From NCBI GenBank assembly GCA_900548185.1, contig URJJ01000026.1, positions 1 to 41,323 of the forward strand: DNA of 41,323 nt, written 5' to 3'. Source of the stretch: an uncultured Opitutales bacterium (GTDB lineage: Bacteria > Verrucomicrobiota > Verrucomicrobiia > Opitutales > Intestinicryptomonadaceae). A program made the translations under genes and the position numbers. This document shows positions 32,148-40,788 of this stretch, in pieces (position 1 is the first letter of the stretch; each line of letters begins with the position of its first letter). A model generated the notes under the pieces. The model saw nothing but the letters and a program-made list of their open reading frames with translations. It made no database searches and was not told the origin of the DNA.

Positions 32148-33032
32148 GGAATCTGAAGCGGCCACACATTCCCCCCTACGGCCCTCCCAAAATGCGCATT
32201 TGGCATTCGCGCAAAGCGGCCGAAACAGCGGAAGGCCCTCCGCCCGGAAGAAGTCGCCCTCTGAGACAATTTCAACCATGCCTTCCGGAGGCTGCCCTTG
32301 CCGGAAACGCCCCGTAAAACGCCGCAAAAATCATATCTGCTGGCGCGTTTTGTGGGGCGGAACCATTATTTTGGAAAAGCAGGCGTATCAAATAGCGTAG
32401 AGTTCAAAATCGCGCTTTATTTTAAGAAAGAGTTGCCCGGATGCGGCACGGCACGGACAGCGGAACTGTTTTTTCACACATCTTTTCAGCTTTGATTCAG
32501 GCGCTCGTAAACCGGGTGTGCGCACGCTTCAAAGAGCCCGTTAAAAATTCGGCTCGCCTTTGGAGATAACGCAAGCGCATCCGGCCCCCGCCCCGTTGCA
32601 TGCGGAGGCAAGAATGGAAGACGCACTTCCCTTTCGCAACTAAAAAACTATGCAAGCACGCCCATTAGGCGCGGCAAATTAAACTCATTTTTAAGAATCA
32701 AAGAGCGGAACTCCGGACCCGCCGGGCAGATTTCCGCCTAGTCGCAATTTCCGCATCTGGCCGCCATGGCGCAGATAAACGCATCAAGGCAGGCTTTCTG
32801 TCTGAAAGGCGACTCCTGAATCCTCTTGAGTAAAATCACTGGGTGCAAAACTCTGATCAGGGCGAAAACCTTTCCAAATCTTACTTCATTGGGAGTGTAT
32901 GGGCAAAAAGTTTCCAAACTCAAACCAGGCCTTCAATTCCGCCTCAAAGCCTTAAAATTCCCATTATTTCCCGGCATTTCCTGCCCCTATCCCATCTTCC
33001 AAACATAAGCATCCCGACGAAGAGGCCCTTTG
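32148..33032. other. Gene-poor gap with AT-richer remnant
   Basis: This is the largest stretch without a supported gene. At 32738-33000 the composition shifts to clearly lower GC, and the minus strand carries disjointed protein-like pieces. One of them runs for about 60 codons, ending with FICAMAARCGNCD. Others lie in neighbouring frames separated by stops. This resembles a decayed gene, but I cannot name the family. The rest is GC-rich and featureless. Confidence 0.4.
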
Positions 33033-33069
33033 CAAAAAAAATGCGCGCCCCGCAAATAGCGGGACGCGC
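33033..33069 (-). terminator. Rho-independent terminator of rplI transcript
   Basis: On the minus strand GCGCGTCCCGC and GCGGGGCGCGC form a strong stem with one mismatch, followed by A and eight T residues. It lies about 210 bp after rplI, the last gene of the unit. Confidence 0.8.
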
Positions 33070-33278
33070 ACAAAATATACAAAAACAATAATCTAAAAAG
33101 CCCTGGGGAAACCCGCAGCGCACAAAACGCCAAAGCCCCCCGAGACGCACACGAATCCCGCAGGAAGAGCGTTCCGCTCCGCCCGCGCGAATCCGCGCCT
33201 GAATTCCGCGCGACAAGCGCGGCCTTGAAAGATCGCACCGCCCGCCGCCCGGATTCCGGGCGGGCGCGGGGAAAGGCG
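33070..33278 (-). other. 3' untranslated region of rplI transcript with GC hairpin
   Basis: No gene is seen. Just after rplI the sequence GCCCGCCCGG-AAT-CCGGGCGGCGGGC (33242-33270) can fold into a very stable hairpin without a T-run. It may protect the mRNA 3' end or be an extra terminator. Confidence 0.4.
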
Positions 33279-33761
33279 CTAGGCCTCTTCCTTCACAGCC
33301 TCTTCGATCGGGTTTTCCGAAACCACTTCGAAGTTCAGTTCGAACTTGATATCCTTGTGCAGCCTTATGGAAGCGGCGTGCTTGCCGAGTTCCTTCACGG
33401 CGTGCAACTGAACCTGCTTCTTGGCAATATCGACGCCTTCCGCATTCAGGCGGTCGACGAGATCCTGCGCGGTGACCGAACCGAACATCTTTCCGCCCTC
33501 GCCGGTCTTAACCGCAAAGGCGATGGTGAGGCCCGAAAGCTTTTCGGCGATTTTCTCGGCCTCGGAGCGTTCGTTGGCCTCGCGGACTTCGCGGGCCTTG
33601 ATGAGGGCTTCTATCTGCTTTTTGTTGGCGCGGTTAACCGGCATGGCATATTTCTGCGGGAAGAGGAAATTCCTCGCATATCCTGCCTTGACAGAAACCT
33701 GTTCGCCTTCGCCGCCGAGATTTTCAACGGGCTTCAACAATAATACATCCGTATGTGCCAT
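33279..33761 (-). CDS. rplI: 50S ribosomal protein bL9
   Basis: A 160-residue ribosomal protein bL9, which binds 23S rRNA near the L1 stalk. The N-terminal globular domain contains VLLLKPVENLGGEGEQVSVK and GYARNFLFPQKYAMP. A long charged connecting helix follows, then the C-terminal domain with GKMFGSVTAQDLVDRL and a late KHAASIRLHKDIKFEL. A short acidic extension (EEAVKEEA) ends the protein. It closes the rplY-pth-rpsF-ssb-rplI run and lies 37 bp after ssb. Confidence 0.95.
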   Translation of the reverse strand: MAHTDVLLLKPVENLGGEGEQVSVKAGYARNFLFPQKYAMPVNRANKKQIEALIKAREVREANERSEAEKIAEKLSGLTIAFAVKTGEGGKMFGSVTAQDLVDRLNAEGVDIAKKQVQLHAVKELGKHAASIRLHKDIKFELNFEVVSENPIEEAVKEEA

Positions 33762-33798
33762 ATTCTTATTTCTTCTGGATTTTTTTTGTAAATTTCAA

Positions 33799-34266
33799 TC
33801 AAAACGGAACGTCGTCGTCCTCAAGGTCGTCCACGCGCTCCGGGGCGCGGCCGCGCGGAGCGGGGCTCGTGCGCCTGTAAGACGCGCCGGACTGGGCGGA
33901 CTGGTCGAAATCCCCGCCGCCCATGGAATCGCGCTGGGAGCCCACAAATTCAAACCTGTCGAGAACCACGACGAGCTTGCTGCGGGACTTCCCGGTTTCC
34001 TTGTCGTCCCAGGTGTCCTGGCGGAGGCGCCCCTCCACGAGGATGGGCTTGCCCTTTGAGAAAAACTTGCCGATGTTTTCGGCCGTGCGGCCGAAGGAGT
34101 CGATTTCGACAAAGCAGGTTTCCTCGCGCGTATTTCCGTCCTGACCGCTGTAAGAACGGTTGACCGCTATGGAAAAGCGGCAAACACTAGTTCCGCTCTG
34201 CGTCTGACGCAATTCGGGATCCCTCGTAAGGTTTCCCATCAAAATGACCTTGTTAAAAGACGCCAT
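33799..34266 (-). CDS. ssb: Single-stranded DNA-binding protein
   Basis: A 155-residue SSB. The N-terminal OB fold begins MASFNKVILMGNLTRDPELR and includes SFGRTAENIGKFFSKGKPI and VEGRLRQDTWDDKETG. A Gly/Ser/Arg-rich linker leads to the acidic tip DDLEDDDVPF that recruits replication and repair proteins. An AAAGG lies 10 nt before the ATG. Placement between rpsF and rplI is the widely conserved order in bacteria. Confidence 0.96.
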   Translation of the reverse strand: MASFNKVILMGNLTRDPELRQTQSGTSVCRFSIAVNRSYSGQDGNTREETCFVEIDSFGRTAENIGKFFSKGKPILVEGRLRQDTWDDKETGKSRSKLVVVLDRFEFVGSQRDSMGGGDFDQSAQSGASYRRTSPAPRGRAPERVDDLEDDDVPF

Positions 34267-34301
34267 CTCCAGCCAACCTTTCTAGTTAAACGTCAAAAAG
34301 G

Positions 34302-34592
34302 CTATGCCGCCTGGATGAGGAGGCGGTTGACGGTCTTGTCGCGGACGAGCTTGTCCTTGATGAGGGCTGCGGAGTTCGCGGGGCCGGAGAAGTCGATGCT
34401 GACAAACACGCCGCTTACGAACTTGCGGTCCGGAGTGCGCGCAAATTCCTTCACGCCGAGATTTTCGACGTTTTCCACGGTTCCGCCCACGGCGGCCACC
34501 ACGCTCTTGAGCTTTTCGATGAGGTTTTCGACGGGCTTGTCGTAGCCCCTCGTGTCGAGAACAAACGTTGCCTTGTATTTTTTGCTATTCAT
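34302..34592 (-). CDS. rpsF: 30S ribosomal protein bS6
   Basis: A 96-residue ribosomal protein bS6 of the central 30S domain, partner of bS18. The ferredoxin-like fold is visible in KYKATFVLDTRGYDKPVENL and VENVENLGVKEFARTPDRKF. The start at MNSKKYKATF is chosen because the 39 residues upstream in frame come from the intergenic region and are low complexity. rpsR (bS18), often next in this operon, is absent here. It is followed by ssb after 35 bp. Confidence 0.92.
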   Translation of the reverse strand: MNSKKYKATFVLDTRGYDKPVENLIEKLKSVVAAVGGTVENVENLGVKEFARTPDRKFVSGVFVSIDFSGPANSAALIKDKLVRDKTVNRLLIQAA

Positions 34593-34614
34593 GTGTGTTT
34601 TTTCGTTTAAATGT

Positions 34615-35232
34615 TTAACTGCCAAAAGGCCCGCCCTGCTGCGGGCCCTCGCGGGCGCCCCTGTCTGCGTTGAATACGTTCTGCGCCGCGGCGAGGCCCT
34701 TTGAGACAATCATCCCAAAGGCAGCCCCTATATCCGGAAGCGCCGAATCGAAATTCGCGGCCTCCGCGGGCGTGAGCCTTCCCAAAACGTAGTCTGCCAA
34801 ATCCATCGACTTGAACGGCTTTCCGCCCAGGCCTATCCTGACGCGCGCGAAACTGTTCCCGCAAACCGCCATGATGTTGGCCACTCCGTTGTGGCCGCCG
34901 GCGGATCCGCCCTCGGAAAGCTTGAACCTTCCGCTCTCGATGGTTATGTCGTCATAAAAGACTGCGGTTTCGGAGATGTCGAGCTTCAGGAACTTCAGAA
35001 TTCCCGCGAGGTTTATCCCGCTTTCGTTCATGTATCCCTCGGCCGCCGCAAAAACGACGTCCCGCCCGCAAACCTGCGCCTTGCAAAGGTACGCCGCGCA
35101 GTATTTGTTTCTGGTAAACGAGCCGCCGAACGACTTTGCAATCCTCGCCACAGCCTCCATTCCGACGTTGTGGCGGGTCTTGTCGTAGCGGGCGCCCATG
35201 TTGCCCAGTCCTATCGCAAGCCTTACAGACAT
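34615..35232 (-). CDS. pth: Peptidyl-tRNA hydrolase
   Basis: A 205-residue esterase that recycles peptidyl-tRNA released from stalled ribosomes. The conserved opening GLGNMGARYDKTRHNVG holds the catalytic histidine, and GGSAGGHNGVANI and FARVRIGLGGKP are the other signature segments. A short Gly/Pro-rich tail ends the protein. It lies 51 bp after rplY, a conserved pairing, and 22 bp before rpsF, so the unit is probably cotranscribed. Confidence 0.95.
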   Translation of the reverse strand: MSVRLAIGLGNMGARYDKTRHNVGMEAVARIAKSFGGSFTRNKYCAAYLCKAQVCGRDVVFAAAEGYMNESGINLAGILKFLKLDISETAVFYDDITIESGRFKLSEGGSAGGHNGVANIMAVCGNSFARVRIGLGGKPFKSMDLADYVLGRLTPAEAANFDSALPDIGAAFGMIVSKGLAAAQNVFNADRGAREGPQQGGPFGS

Positions 35233-35283
35233 GCCTGATTTAAAAGAGCCGGCCCGCGGCCCATGCCGCGGGCGCCAAAATCC

Positions 35284-35919
35284 TTACTTCGCGTCGGCGG
35301 CGGGGGCTGCGCCCTCGGCGGCCTCGCCCTCGGCGGCGGGTTCGGAAGCCTCCTCAACGGTCGGGGCCACGCAGGAAATAACCGGAGTTTCGCCGTGCAT
35401 GCCGTGGATTTCCACGCCTTCGGGAAGCTTGAGGCCGGCGACGGTGACGGTTTCGCCAACGTGCATCGCGGTGACGTCCACTTCGATAAATTCGGGAAGG
35501 TCGCGGGGGCGGCAGCGGACATGCAGCTCGTGGGTCTGGATGTCGAGGACGCCGTTTTCATTCTTGACGCCTTCGCATTCCCCGACAACGTGCACGGGAA
35601 CTACGGCGTTCATCGGCTTGCCGCGGACGACTTCGAGAAAATCTATATGCTCGGCCTTGTCGCTCAGGGGGTTGCGGACGACCTCCTTCAAAACCGCGAA
35701 ACGCGATTCCGTGCCGTCGTCAAAATGTATTTCAAGCAGGGCCGCCTTGCCCAAAACGGCCTTGGCCACAACGGAGAATTCCTTTTCGTCGACGAGGAGG
35801 TTCTTGCTGCCGCTTTCGCCGTAAATGACTGCGGGAATCCTGCCTTCCTTGCGATAGCGGTTCGCGGTGGTTCCGCCGACCTTATCCCTGTTTGCCACGT
35901 TCAGATTGATTTGTTTCAT
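35284..35919 (-). CDS. rplY: 50S ribosomal protein bL25 (Ctc form)
   Basis: A 211-residue long-form bL25/Ctc protein that binds 5S rRNA. The N-terminal L25 domain contains GGTTANRYRKEGRIPAVIYG and ends with the conserved hydrophobic strand. The C-terminal Ctc beta domain contains VPVHVVGECEGVKNENGVL and DLPEFIEVDVTAMHVGETV. The last about 35 residues are Glu/Ala-rich and disordered. It heads the rplY-pth-rpsF-ssb-rplI run, with an AT-rich leader upstream. Confidence 0.93.
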   Translation of the reverse strand: MKQINLNVANRDKVGGTTANRYRKEGRIPAVIYGESGSKNLLVDEKEFSVVAKAVLGKAALLEIHFDDGTESRFAVLKEVVRNPLSDKAEHIDFLEVVRGKPMNAVVPVHVVGECEGVKNENGVLDIQTHELHVRCRPRDLPEFIEVDVTAMHVGETVTVAGLKLPEGVEIHGMHGETPVISCVAPTVEEASEPAAEGEAAEGAAPAADAK

Positions 35920-36196
35920 TGTATATTTTCTCTTGTATTAATATAATAATAAAAAGCTCCGCAAAAACGACGCCTTCGACAAGTTAAATTTTTGAAAAGT
36001 GAAGAACGTTACCAACGGTGCGCCAAATTGCAACCAAAACTTTCGCATTTTTGCCTGTTTTTTCACCCAAAACGCCCGATTTTTCTTGAAAGGCCGCCAA
36101 AAAACGGGAATCACTACCTGTTTTGAGTCCGCCTGCAAACGCAGGAGGCCATCCCGGCCCCGGGCGGACTGCGCCCGGAACAATTTTCATAACCCC

Positions 36197-36841
36197 ATGC
36201 AGACAAGATACAAGCATATAATCTGGGACTGGAACGGAACAATAGTTGACGACGCCTGGCTCAGCGTAGAAGTTCTCAACTCCATCCTGTGCGATTTCTC
36301 CTTTCCGGAAATCTCAATGGAAAGTTACCGCGAAAATTTTTCCTTTCCCGTCGTTGATTTTTACCGCAGCCTGGGCTTCGACGTGTCGAGGGAAAAGTTT
36401 GAGGAAATCGGCCGGACCTTCATCGCGCGCTTCAATGCAAAAAGGTACGAATGCCTCCTCCAGCCCGGCGCGCTCGGGCTGATTGCCGAAATCCGGGGGT
36501 TGAACATTCCGCAGAGCATACTTTCGGCCTACCGCACGGATTTTCTGGAGGAGGCCGCTCGCCACTTCGGGGTGCTGCCATACATGTCCTCCATTGCGGG
36601 CCTCGACGACATCCATGCGAATACGAAGCTGGAACGCGGCCTTTCGCACATATCCTCGCTTGGGGTGGAGCCGTCTGAAATCCTCATAATAGGCGACACT
36701 GACCACGATTTTTCGGTGGCGCGCGCAGCCGGGACGCGCTGCGCGCTGGTCGCCCGCGGACACCAGTCGCGGGCGCGCCTTGAAAAGACAGGCTGCCCAG
36801 TGTTCGATATTCTTTCTCCGGACATCATAGCGCGCGCCTGA
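36197..36841 (+). CDS. HAD-superfamily hydrolase, phosphoglycolate phosphatase-like
   Basis: A 214-residue HAD protein. Motif I is DWNGTIVDD with nucleophile Asp11; the usual second aspartate (position 13) is asparagine. The helical cap spans about residues 20-85. Motif II serine lies in QSILSAYRTD, a lysine in TKLERG is the motif III candidate, and motif IV is LIIGDTDHDFSVARAAG. The fold suggests a small-molecule phosphatase such as phosphoglycolate phosphatase, but the Asp-to-Asn change at the acid/base position may alter chemistry or specificity. The start is set at MQTRYKHIIWDWN because the family begins there. It diverges from rplY and has no operon partner. Confidence 0.85.
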   Translation: MQTRYKHIIWDWNGTIVDDAWLSVEVLNSILCDFSFPEISMESYRENFSFPVVDFYRSLGFDVSREKFEEIGRTFIARFNAKRYECLLQPGALGLIAEIRGLNIPQSILSAYRTDFLEEAARHFGVLPYMSSIAGLDDIHANTKLERGLSHISSLGVEPSEILIIGDTDHDFSVARAAGTRCALVARGHQSRARLEKTGCPVFDILSPDIIARA

Positions 36842-37106
36842 TGCATTGCAATGATGGCAGCAAATGCCAAACTTCCGACGCCCTGGGGCAGCCCCTCCCG
36901 GAAAATGCGGCGGAAACTCTCGGGGCTAAACTGACTGCCTTTTACTTAAAAAGGTTTATTTTCCACCTCAAACCTCGCGATGCATAGCCCCAATCCCGCA
37001 GAAATGCACGGCAATGGCTGCAAGTTGACCCATACGGACAAACCCCGCCAATCCCGCAACGCCATAAATGAGAAAATGCCCAATGGCAGAGGCTCGGGGG
37101 GTGGCG

Positions 37107-37793
37107 TCAAAGCTCGTAAGATTCCGGCGCGATTACCACAGCAAATTCGCCCTTGGTGTTTGCAGACGCCAGTTCGCGCCTGACATCCTCCGCGCGCCCC
37201 ACAAAGAACCTCTCATGCATCTTTGTAAGCTCCTTTGCGACGCATATCACCCTGTCGGGGCCCAGGACTTCAAGAACGTCGTCCACAAATTTCTCGATGC
37301 GGTGCGTGGATTCGTAAAGGCAAATCGAGAACTCAAAGGAGCGGTATTTCTCAAAAAACGCCTTGCGGGCGGATGTCTTTGCCGGGAGAAATCCCGCAAA
37401 CAGAAATCCGTTTGTGGGAAGCCCGGAGGCCGCCAGGGCCGCAGTGAAAGCCGACGGTCCGGGTACGGGGACGACGCCGACGCCCTCCCTTCGGCAGAGG
37501 CGCACGATGCGAAACCCCGGGTCCGATATGCACGGCATCCCGGCGTCGGATACCAGCGCCACGTTCCCGCCGCTTTTTAGAGACTCCATAAGAACCGGGG
37601 CCACGCGGTCCTCGCGCGAGTCCTCGTAAACCACCATGCGCTTTTCCATGCCGAATTTTTTTAGAATTACGGAAGCGGTGCGGGTGTCCTCGCAGGCGAT
37701 TACGTCGCAGGCGCGCAGGGTCTCGACGGCGCGTTCGGAGATGTCGCCGAGGTTTCCGATAGGGGTTCCGACAAGGTAGAGGGTTCCGCTCAT
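37107..37793 (-). CDS. rsmI: 16S rRNA (cytidine1402-2'-O)-methyltransferase
   Basis: A 228-residue tetrapyrrole-methylase-fold enzyme that 2'-O-methylates C1402 in the 16S rRNA decoding centre using SAM. Diagnostic segments are LYLVGTPIGNLGDISERA, CEDTRTASVILKKFG, VALVSDAGMPCISDPGF and VPVPGPSAFTAALAASGLP. It is shorter than the E. coli enzyme (about 286 residues) and lacks the C-terminal extension, though such short forms occur. The ATG overlaps the folK stop as ATGA, so it is coupled to the folate genes. Confidence 0.93.
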   Translation of the reverse strand: MSGTLYLVGTPIGNLGDISERAVETLRACDVIACEDTRTASVILKKFGMEKRMVVYEDSREDRVAPVLMESLKSGGNVALVSDAGMPCISDPGFRIVRLCRREGVGVVPVPGPSAFTAALAASGLPTNGFLFAGFLPAKTSARKAFFEKYRSFEFSICLYESTHRIEKFVDDVLEVLGPDRVICVAKELTKMHERFFVGRAEDVRRELASANTKGEFAVVIAPESYEL

Positions 37794-38278
37794 TTCAATC
37801 CGGCATGGAAGGGTTCATATTTGCGGGACTGGACGCTCAAAAAAAGCCTGAGCATTTCAAATTCCGGGGCGGAGAAAACGCCCGCGTCGCGCAGGTCGAG
37901 AAGCGGAGTTATGACGAAGTCCCGCCCGCGCCACCTCGGGTGTGGTATTTCGAGCGATTCGGTCTTCATGGAAAGGTCGCCGAAAAATATTATGTCTATG
38001 TCTATCGTCCTCGGGGCGTCCCTGAAGGGGCGCGTGCGCCCGAGGGAGGCTTCGGTTGCCATGCAGCGCTCAAGCAGCTCGGACGGCTGGAGGTCGGTAT
38101 CAATAGCCGCAGCCGCATTCAGATAGTCGCCCTGCCCCCCGGGGCCCTGCGCCGGGTTTTCGTAGAGGCGCGAAACCGCCATAAGCCGCCCCATGCCTCC
38201 CAGCGCGGAAACGGCGGAAGATATGTTCTTTTCCCTGTCCCCAAGGTTTGAGCCAAGGGCCAGCACAGCGGTAAACAT
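37790..38278 (-). CDS. folK: 2-amino-4-hydroxy-6-hydroxymethyldihydropteridine pyrophosphokinase
   Basis: A 162-residue HPPK that transfers pyrophosphate from ATP to the pterin precursor in folate synthesis. Signatures are FTAVLALGSNLGDREKNI, YENPAQGPGGQGDYLNAA, LGRTRPFRDAPRTIDIDI and IPHPRWRGRDFVITPL. The start at MFTAVLALGS is fixed by its one-base overlap (TGATG) with the folB stop. The 3' end overlaps rsmI by four bases. Confidence 0.95.
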   Translation of the reverse strand: MFTAVLALGSNLGDREKNISSAVSALGGMGRLMAVSRLYENPAQGPGGQGDYLNAAAAIDTDLQPSELLERCMATEASLGRTRPFRDAPRTIDIDIIFFGDLSMKTESLEIPHPRWRGRDFVITPLLDLRDAGVFSAPEFEMLRLFLSVQSRKYEPFHAGLK

Positions 38279-38649
38279 CAAAAGTAGTCCTCCCGCCTGC
38301 GGCTGATTGACACCGATATTTCGCCCACAAACGACGAGTAGTCGTTGTTGCATTTCGCGACTTTTACGTCTATTTCGCGCAGGGCGCCGAAACGCGCGAA
38401 CATCCTTGAGGCAACCGTGTCGGCGAGCTTTTCAATGAGGCGGACGCTCTCCCCGGAAATCACGCCCTCTGCAATCGACACGGCGGCGGGATAGTCTATC
38501 GTGTCCTCCAAAGAGTCGGTTCTGGCCGCCTTCGAGAGGTCGAGGCGCATTCTCACCGACACCAGAAACTCGCAGTATTCCTCGCGCTCGCGGGCGAAGC
38601 ACCCGTGCCTCCCCTTCAGCCTTATGTCCTTCAAAACCAGTTCGTCCAT
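38278..38649 (-). CDS. folB: Dihydroneopterin aldolase
   Basis: A 123-residue dihydroneopterin aldolase of folate synthesis. The family opening DELVLKDIRLKGRHGCFAR (with the conserved G-xHG-type segment) and later DTIDYPAAVSIAE, SVRLIEKLADTVA and VKVAKCNND support the call. The start MDELVLKDIR is chosen over an ATG eight codons upstream because the family begins there. It lies between folP and folK and its stop overlaps the folK start. Confidence 0.92.
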   Translation of the reverse strand: MDELVLKDIRLKGRHGCFAREREEYCEFLVSVRMRLDLSKAARTDSLEDTIDYPAAVSIAEGVISGESVRLIEKLADTVASRMFARFGALREIDVKVAKCNNDYSSFVGEISVSISRRREDYF

Positions 38650-38741
38650 TTGGAATCCAGTACATCTATTCAAGTTAAAATCTGAACATACTGCGCGCGC
38701 CCCGGGCGCCAGTCAAACGCAAAGTCGGCCCCGGGGCGAAA

Positions 38742-39566
38742 TCACCGCCACGACGGCCGGGCCGACATCTCCGAGAGGGCGCCAATAAAAACCCTGTGGC
38801 GCGCGACGTCGTGGACGCGCAGGATGTCGGAGGAGCCGCGCGCAGCGCTTGCAAACCCGAGCGCCACGGTGGCGTCCTCAAGGCGCGCCTCCCCGAATAT
38901 CCCCCTTACTGTCGACTTTCTGGAAAGGCCCAGCAGGAGCGGAAAGCCGAAGCGGCGGAGGGCTCCGTAGTTTGAGAGAAGCTCCATGTTCTGCTCCGGG
39001 GTCTTGCCGAAGCCGAAGCCGCCGTCCAGTATTATGTTTTTGTACTGGACGCCGCAGGCGCGGGCGTTTTCGAGGATACGCTCAAAGTCCGCAAATATTT
39101 CGGAGCGCAGGTCGGCCATCGGAGGGAGGGAGCGCGGACGGTTGTGCATGAGTATTATGGGGCATCCGGCGTCGGAGGCGACGTCGCACGTAGAAAAGCC
39201 CTCGCCGCCGAAGAACGCCCCGCGCATGCCGCCCCAGACGTCGTTTATAATGTCCGCCCCGGCCGCAACGGCCTTTTGCGCGACCTCCCACTTGTAGGTA
39301 TCGACAGAAATCTTCGCCTTAGGAAAGGACTTCCTTATTTCGCGGAGGGGTTCCATGAGGCGCGCCAGCTCCTCTTCCGCGGAGATTTCAGCCGACTGCG
39401 GGCGAGTCGATTCCGCGCCTATGTCGATTATGTCCGCGCCCTCCTCCAGCATGCGCGCGGCGCGCGCCACGGCGGCCTCCACGGAGGCGAATTTTCCCCC
39501 GTCCGAAAACGAGTCGGGGGTGACGTTCAATATTCCCATCAGGCGGATTCCGCTATTTTTTTGCAT
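38742..39566 (-). CDS. folP: Dihydropteroate synthase
   Basis: A 274-residue DHPS, which joins p-aminobenzoate to the pterin and is the target of sulfonamides. Signature segments are LMGILNVTPDSFSDGGKF, DIIDIGAESTRPQSAEIS, ISVDTYKWEVAQ, ADIINDVWGG and ILDGGFGFGKTPEQN. Length is typical. The start overlaps the 3' end of the TPR-protein gene by 14 bases, so translation is probably coupled to that envelope gene. folB follows after 92 bp. Confidence 0.95.
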   Translation of the reverse strand: MQKNSGIRLMGILNVTPDSFSDGGKFASVEAAVARAARMLEEGADIIDIGAESTRPQSAEISAEEELARLMEPLREIRKSFPKAKISVDTYKWEVAQKAVAAGADIINDVWGGMRGAFFGGEGFSTCDVASDAGCPIILMHNRPRSLPPMADLRSEIFADFERILENARACGVQYKNIILDGGFGFGKTPEQNMELLSNYGALRRFGFPLLLGLSRKSTVRGIFGEARLEDATVALGFASAARGSSDILRVHDVARHRVFIGALSEMSARPSWR

Positions 39567-40788
39567 TTTTCAAAAACTCCTCCAGTTTTGACGCGTACGA
39601 GGCGAGGTCCGGCCTCGAAAATTCGGAGGCTGCCGCGTTCAGAATCCGGGCGGCCTCCGCGAAATTTCCCATGCCGATTTCGGCATTCGCAATCCCGACG
39701 GCGGAGCGTTCGCTCCGCCCGCCACCGGCCGACGCAAAAAGCGTCCGGGCAAGCTCAAACTCCCCTTCTGAAAGGGCGATTTCCGCAAGCTCCGCGCAGG
39801 ATGCGGCATTTGAAGGGTCCAGTTTAAGCGACTTTTCAAACGCCTCCCTGCCCGTTTTCCCGGAAGCCTTTTCCGCCAGCCCCTTCACCTCCCAAAAGCG
39901 CGAAGAGCTTTCCGGGATGCCCGAGCGCGCGACTTCCATGGCCTCGGCGCCGGCGCCCGAGAGCGCGAAGGCGCGCGCAATTTCATAGGCCCTCTCCGCA
40001 GGCATATCCAGGCCGGAATAAAGCTGCGCCGCGCGCCCGAACATCCCGAGCGACGCGCATATGCCGGCGAGAAGCTCCGCATCGCGCGGCTCCGAAATTC
40101 CGAGGGCTGACATGGCCTCAAGGTCTGCGCAGGCCGAGGCCATATCGCCCGAATCCATGTCGAGGGCGCACAGCATGCGCCAGTATTCGCGCCCGCGCGG
40201 GTTCATGGCAAGCAGCTCGCCGCAGAGGGCGCGCAGGCGGCCTTTCTGGCCGGTTTCGCGCAGGCACACGGCCTGGGCGCGCAGCAGCTCCTCGTCGGGG
40301 GCGGAAAGGGCCATCGCGCTTTCAATGCAGGCGAGCGCCTGGGAATGCCTGCCAGACTCCATGTGGCATTTTGCAAGCGCGCGGAATATTCCCGGAGAAT
40401 CCGCGCCCGAGAGCGCCAGGGCGCGCGCAAACTCGGCGCAGGCGGCGTCCCATTCGCCGCGGTTAAAGAGCGAATAAGCGAGGTTCCGGCGCGCGAGGTA
40501 GAACGTGCCGAGAACGCCGACGGCCTTTTTGTAGTACAGCTCCGCCCTGGCGTGGTCGCCCGCCTGGGCGAAGGCGTTTGCGCAGTTGAAAAACAAGGCG
40601 GCCGACGCGCGCCCGTCCGAGCACGCGCCCTCCAGAAATTCCGCGCGCCCCCGCGCATCCGCAATCCCGGCGGCCTTTTCAACCGCCCCGGCCTCGTAGG
40701 CGGAAGCGGACGGCTCGGTTTTTGCGGCGGACGCCCCCGCTGCGGAAAAGGCGGCAAAAACGGCAAAAGCTGCGAAAATGACCCTCAT
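39553..40788 (-). CDS. Secreted tetratricopeptide-repeat protein
   Basis: A 411-residue alanine-rich protein with a signal peptide (MRVIFAAFAVFAAFSAAGAS). Repeated helical pairs with the TPR pattern follow, for example AFAQAGDHARAELYYKKAVG, NRGEWDAACAEFARALAL, MESGRHSQALACIESAMAL and KASGKTGREAFEKSLKLDPS. It is likely a periplasmic scaffold. Its ATG overlaps the stop of the TonB-domain gene as ATGA, so the two are made together and may share a role in an energised envelope complex. Its 3' end overlaps folP by 14 bases. Confidence 0.85.
   Translation of the reverse strand: MRVIFAAFAVFAAFSAAGASAAKTEPSASAYEAGAVEKAAGIADARGRAEFLEGACSDGRASAALFFNCANAFAQAGDHARAELYYKKAVGVLGTFYLARRNLAYSLFNRGEWDAACAEFARALALSGADSPGIFRALAKCHMESGRHSQALACIESAMALSAPDEELLRAQAVCLRETGQKGRLRALCGELLAMNPRGREYWRMLCALDMDSGDMASACADLEAMSALGISEPRDAELLAGICASLGMFGRAAQLYSGLDMPAERAYEIARAFALSGAGAEAMEVARSGIPESSSRFWEVKGLAEKASGKTGREAFEKSLKLDPSNAASCAELAEIALSEGEFELARTLFASAGGGRSERSAVGIANAEIGMGNFAEAARILNAAASEFSRPDLASYASKLEEFLKNAKK

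Noticed and set aside
33225..33743. Plus-strand frame of 172 codons across rplI
   Set aside because: It is a mirror of the rplI coding strand; rplI is unmistakable.
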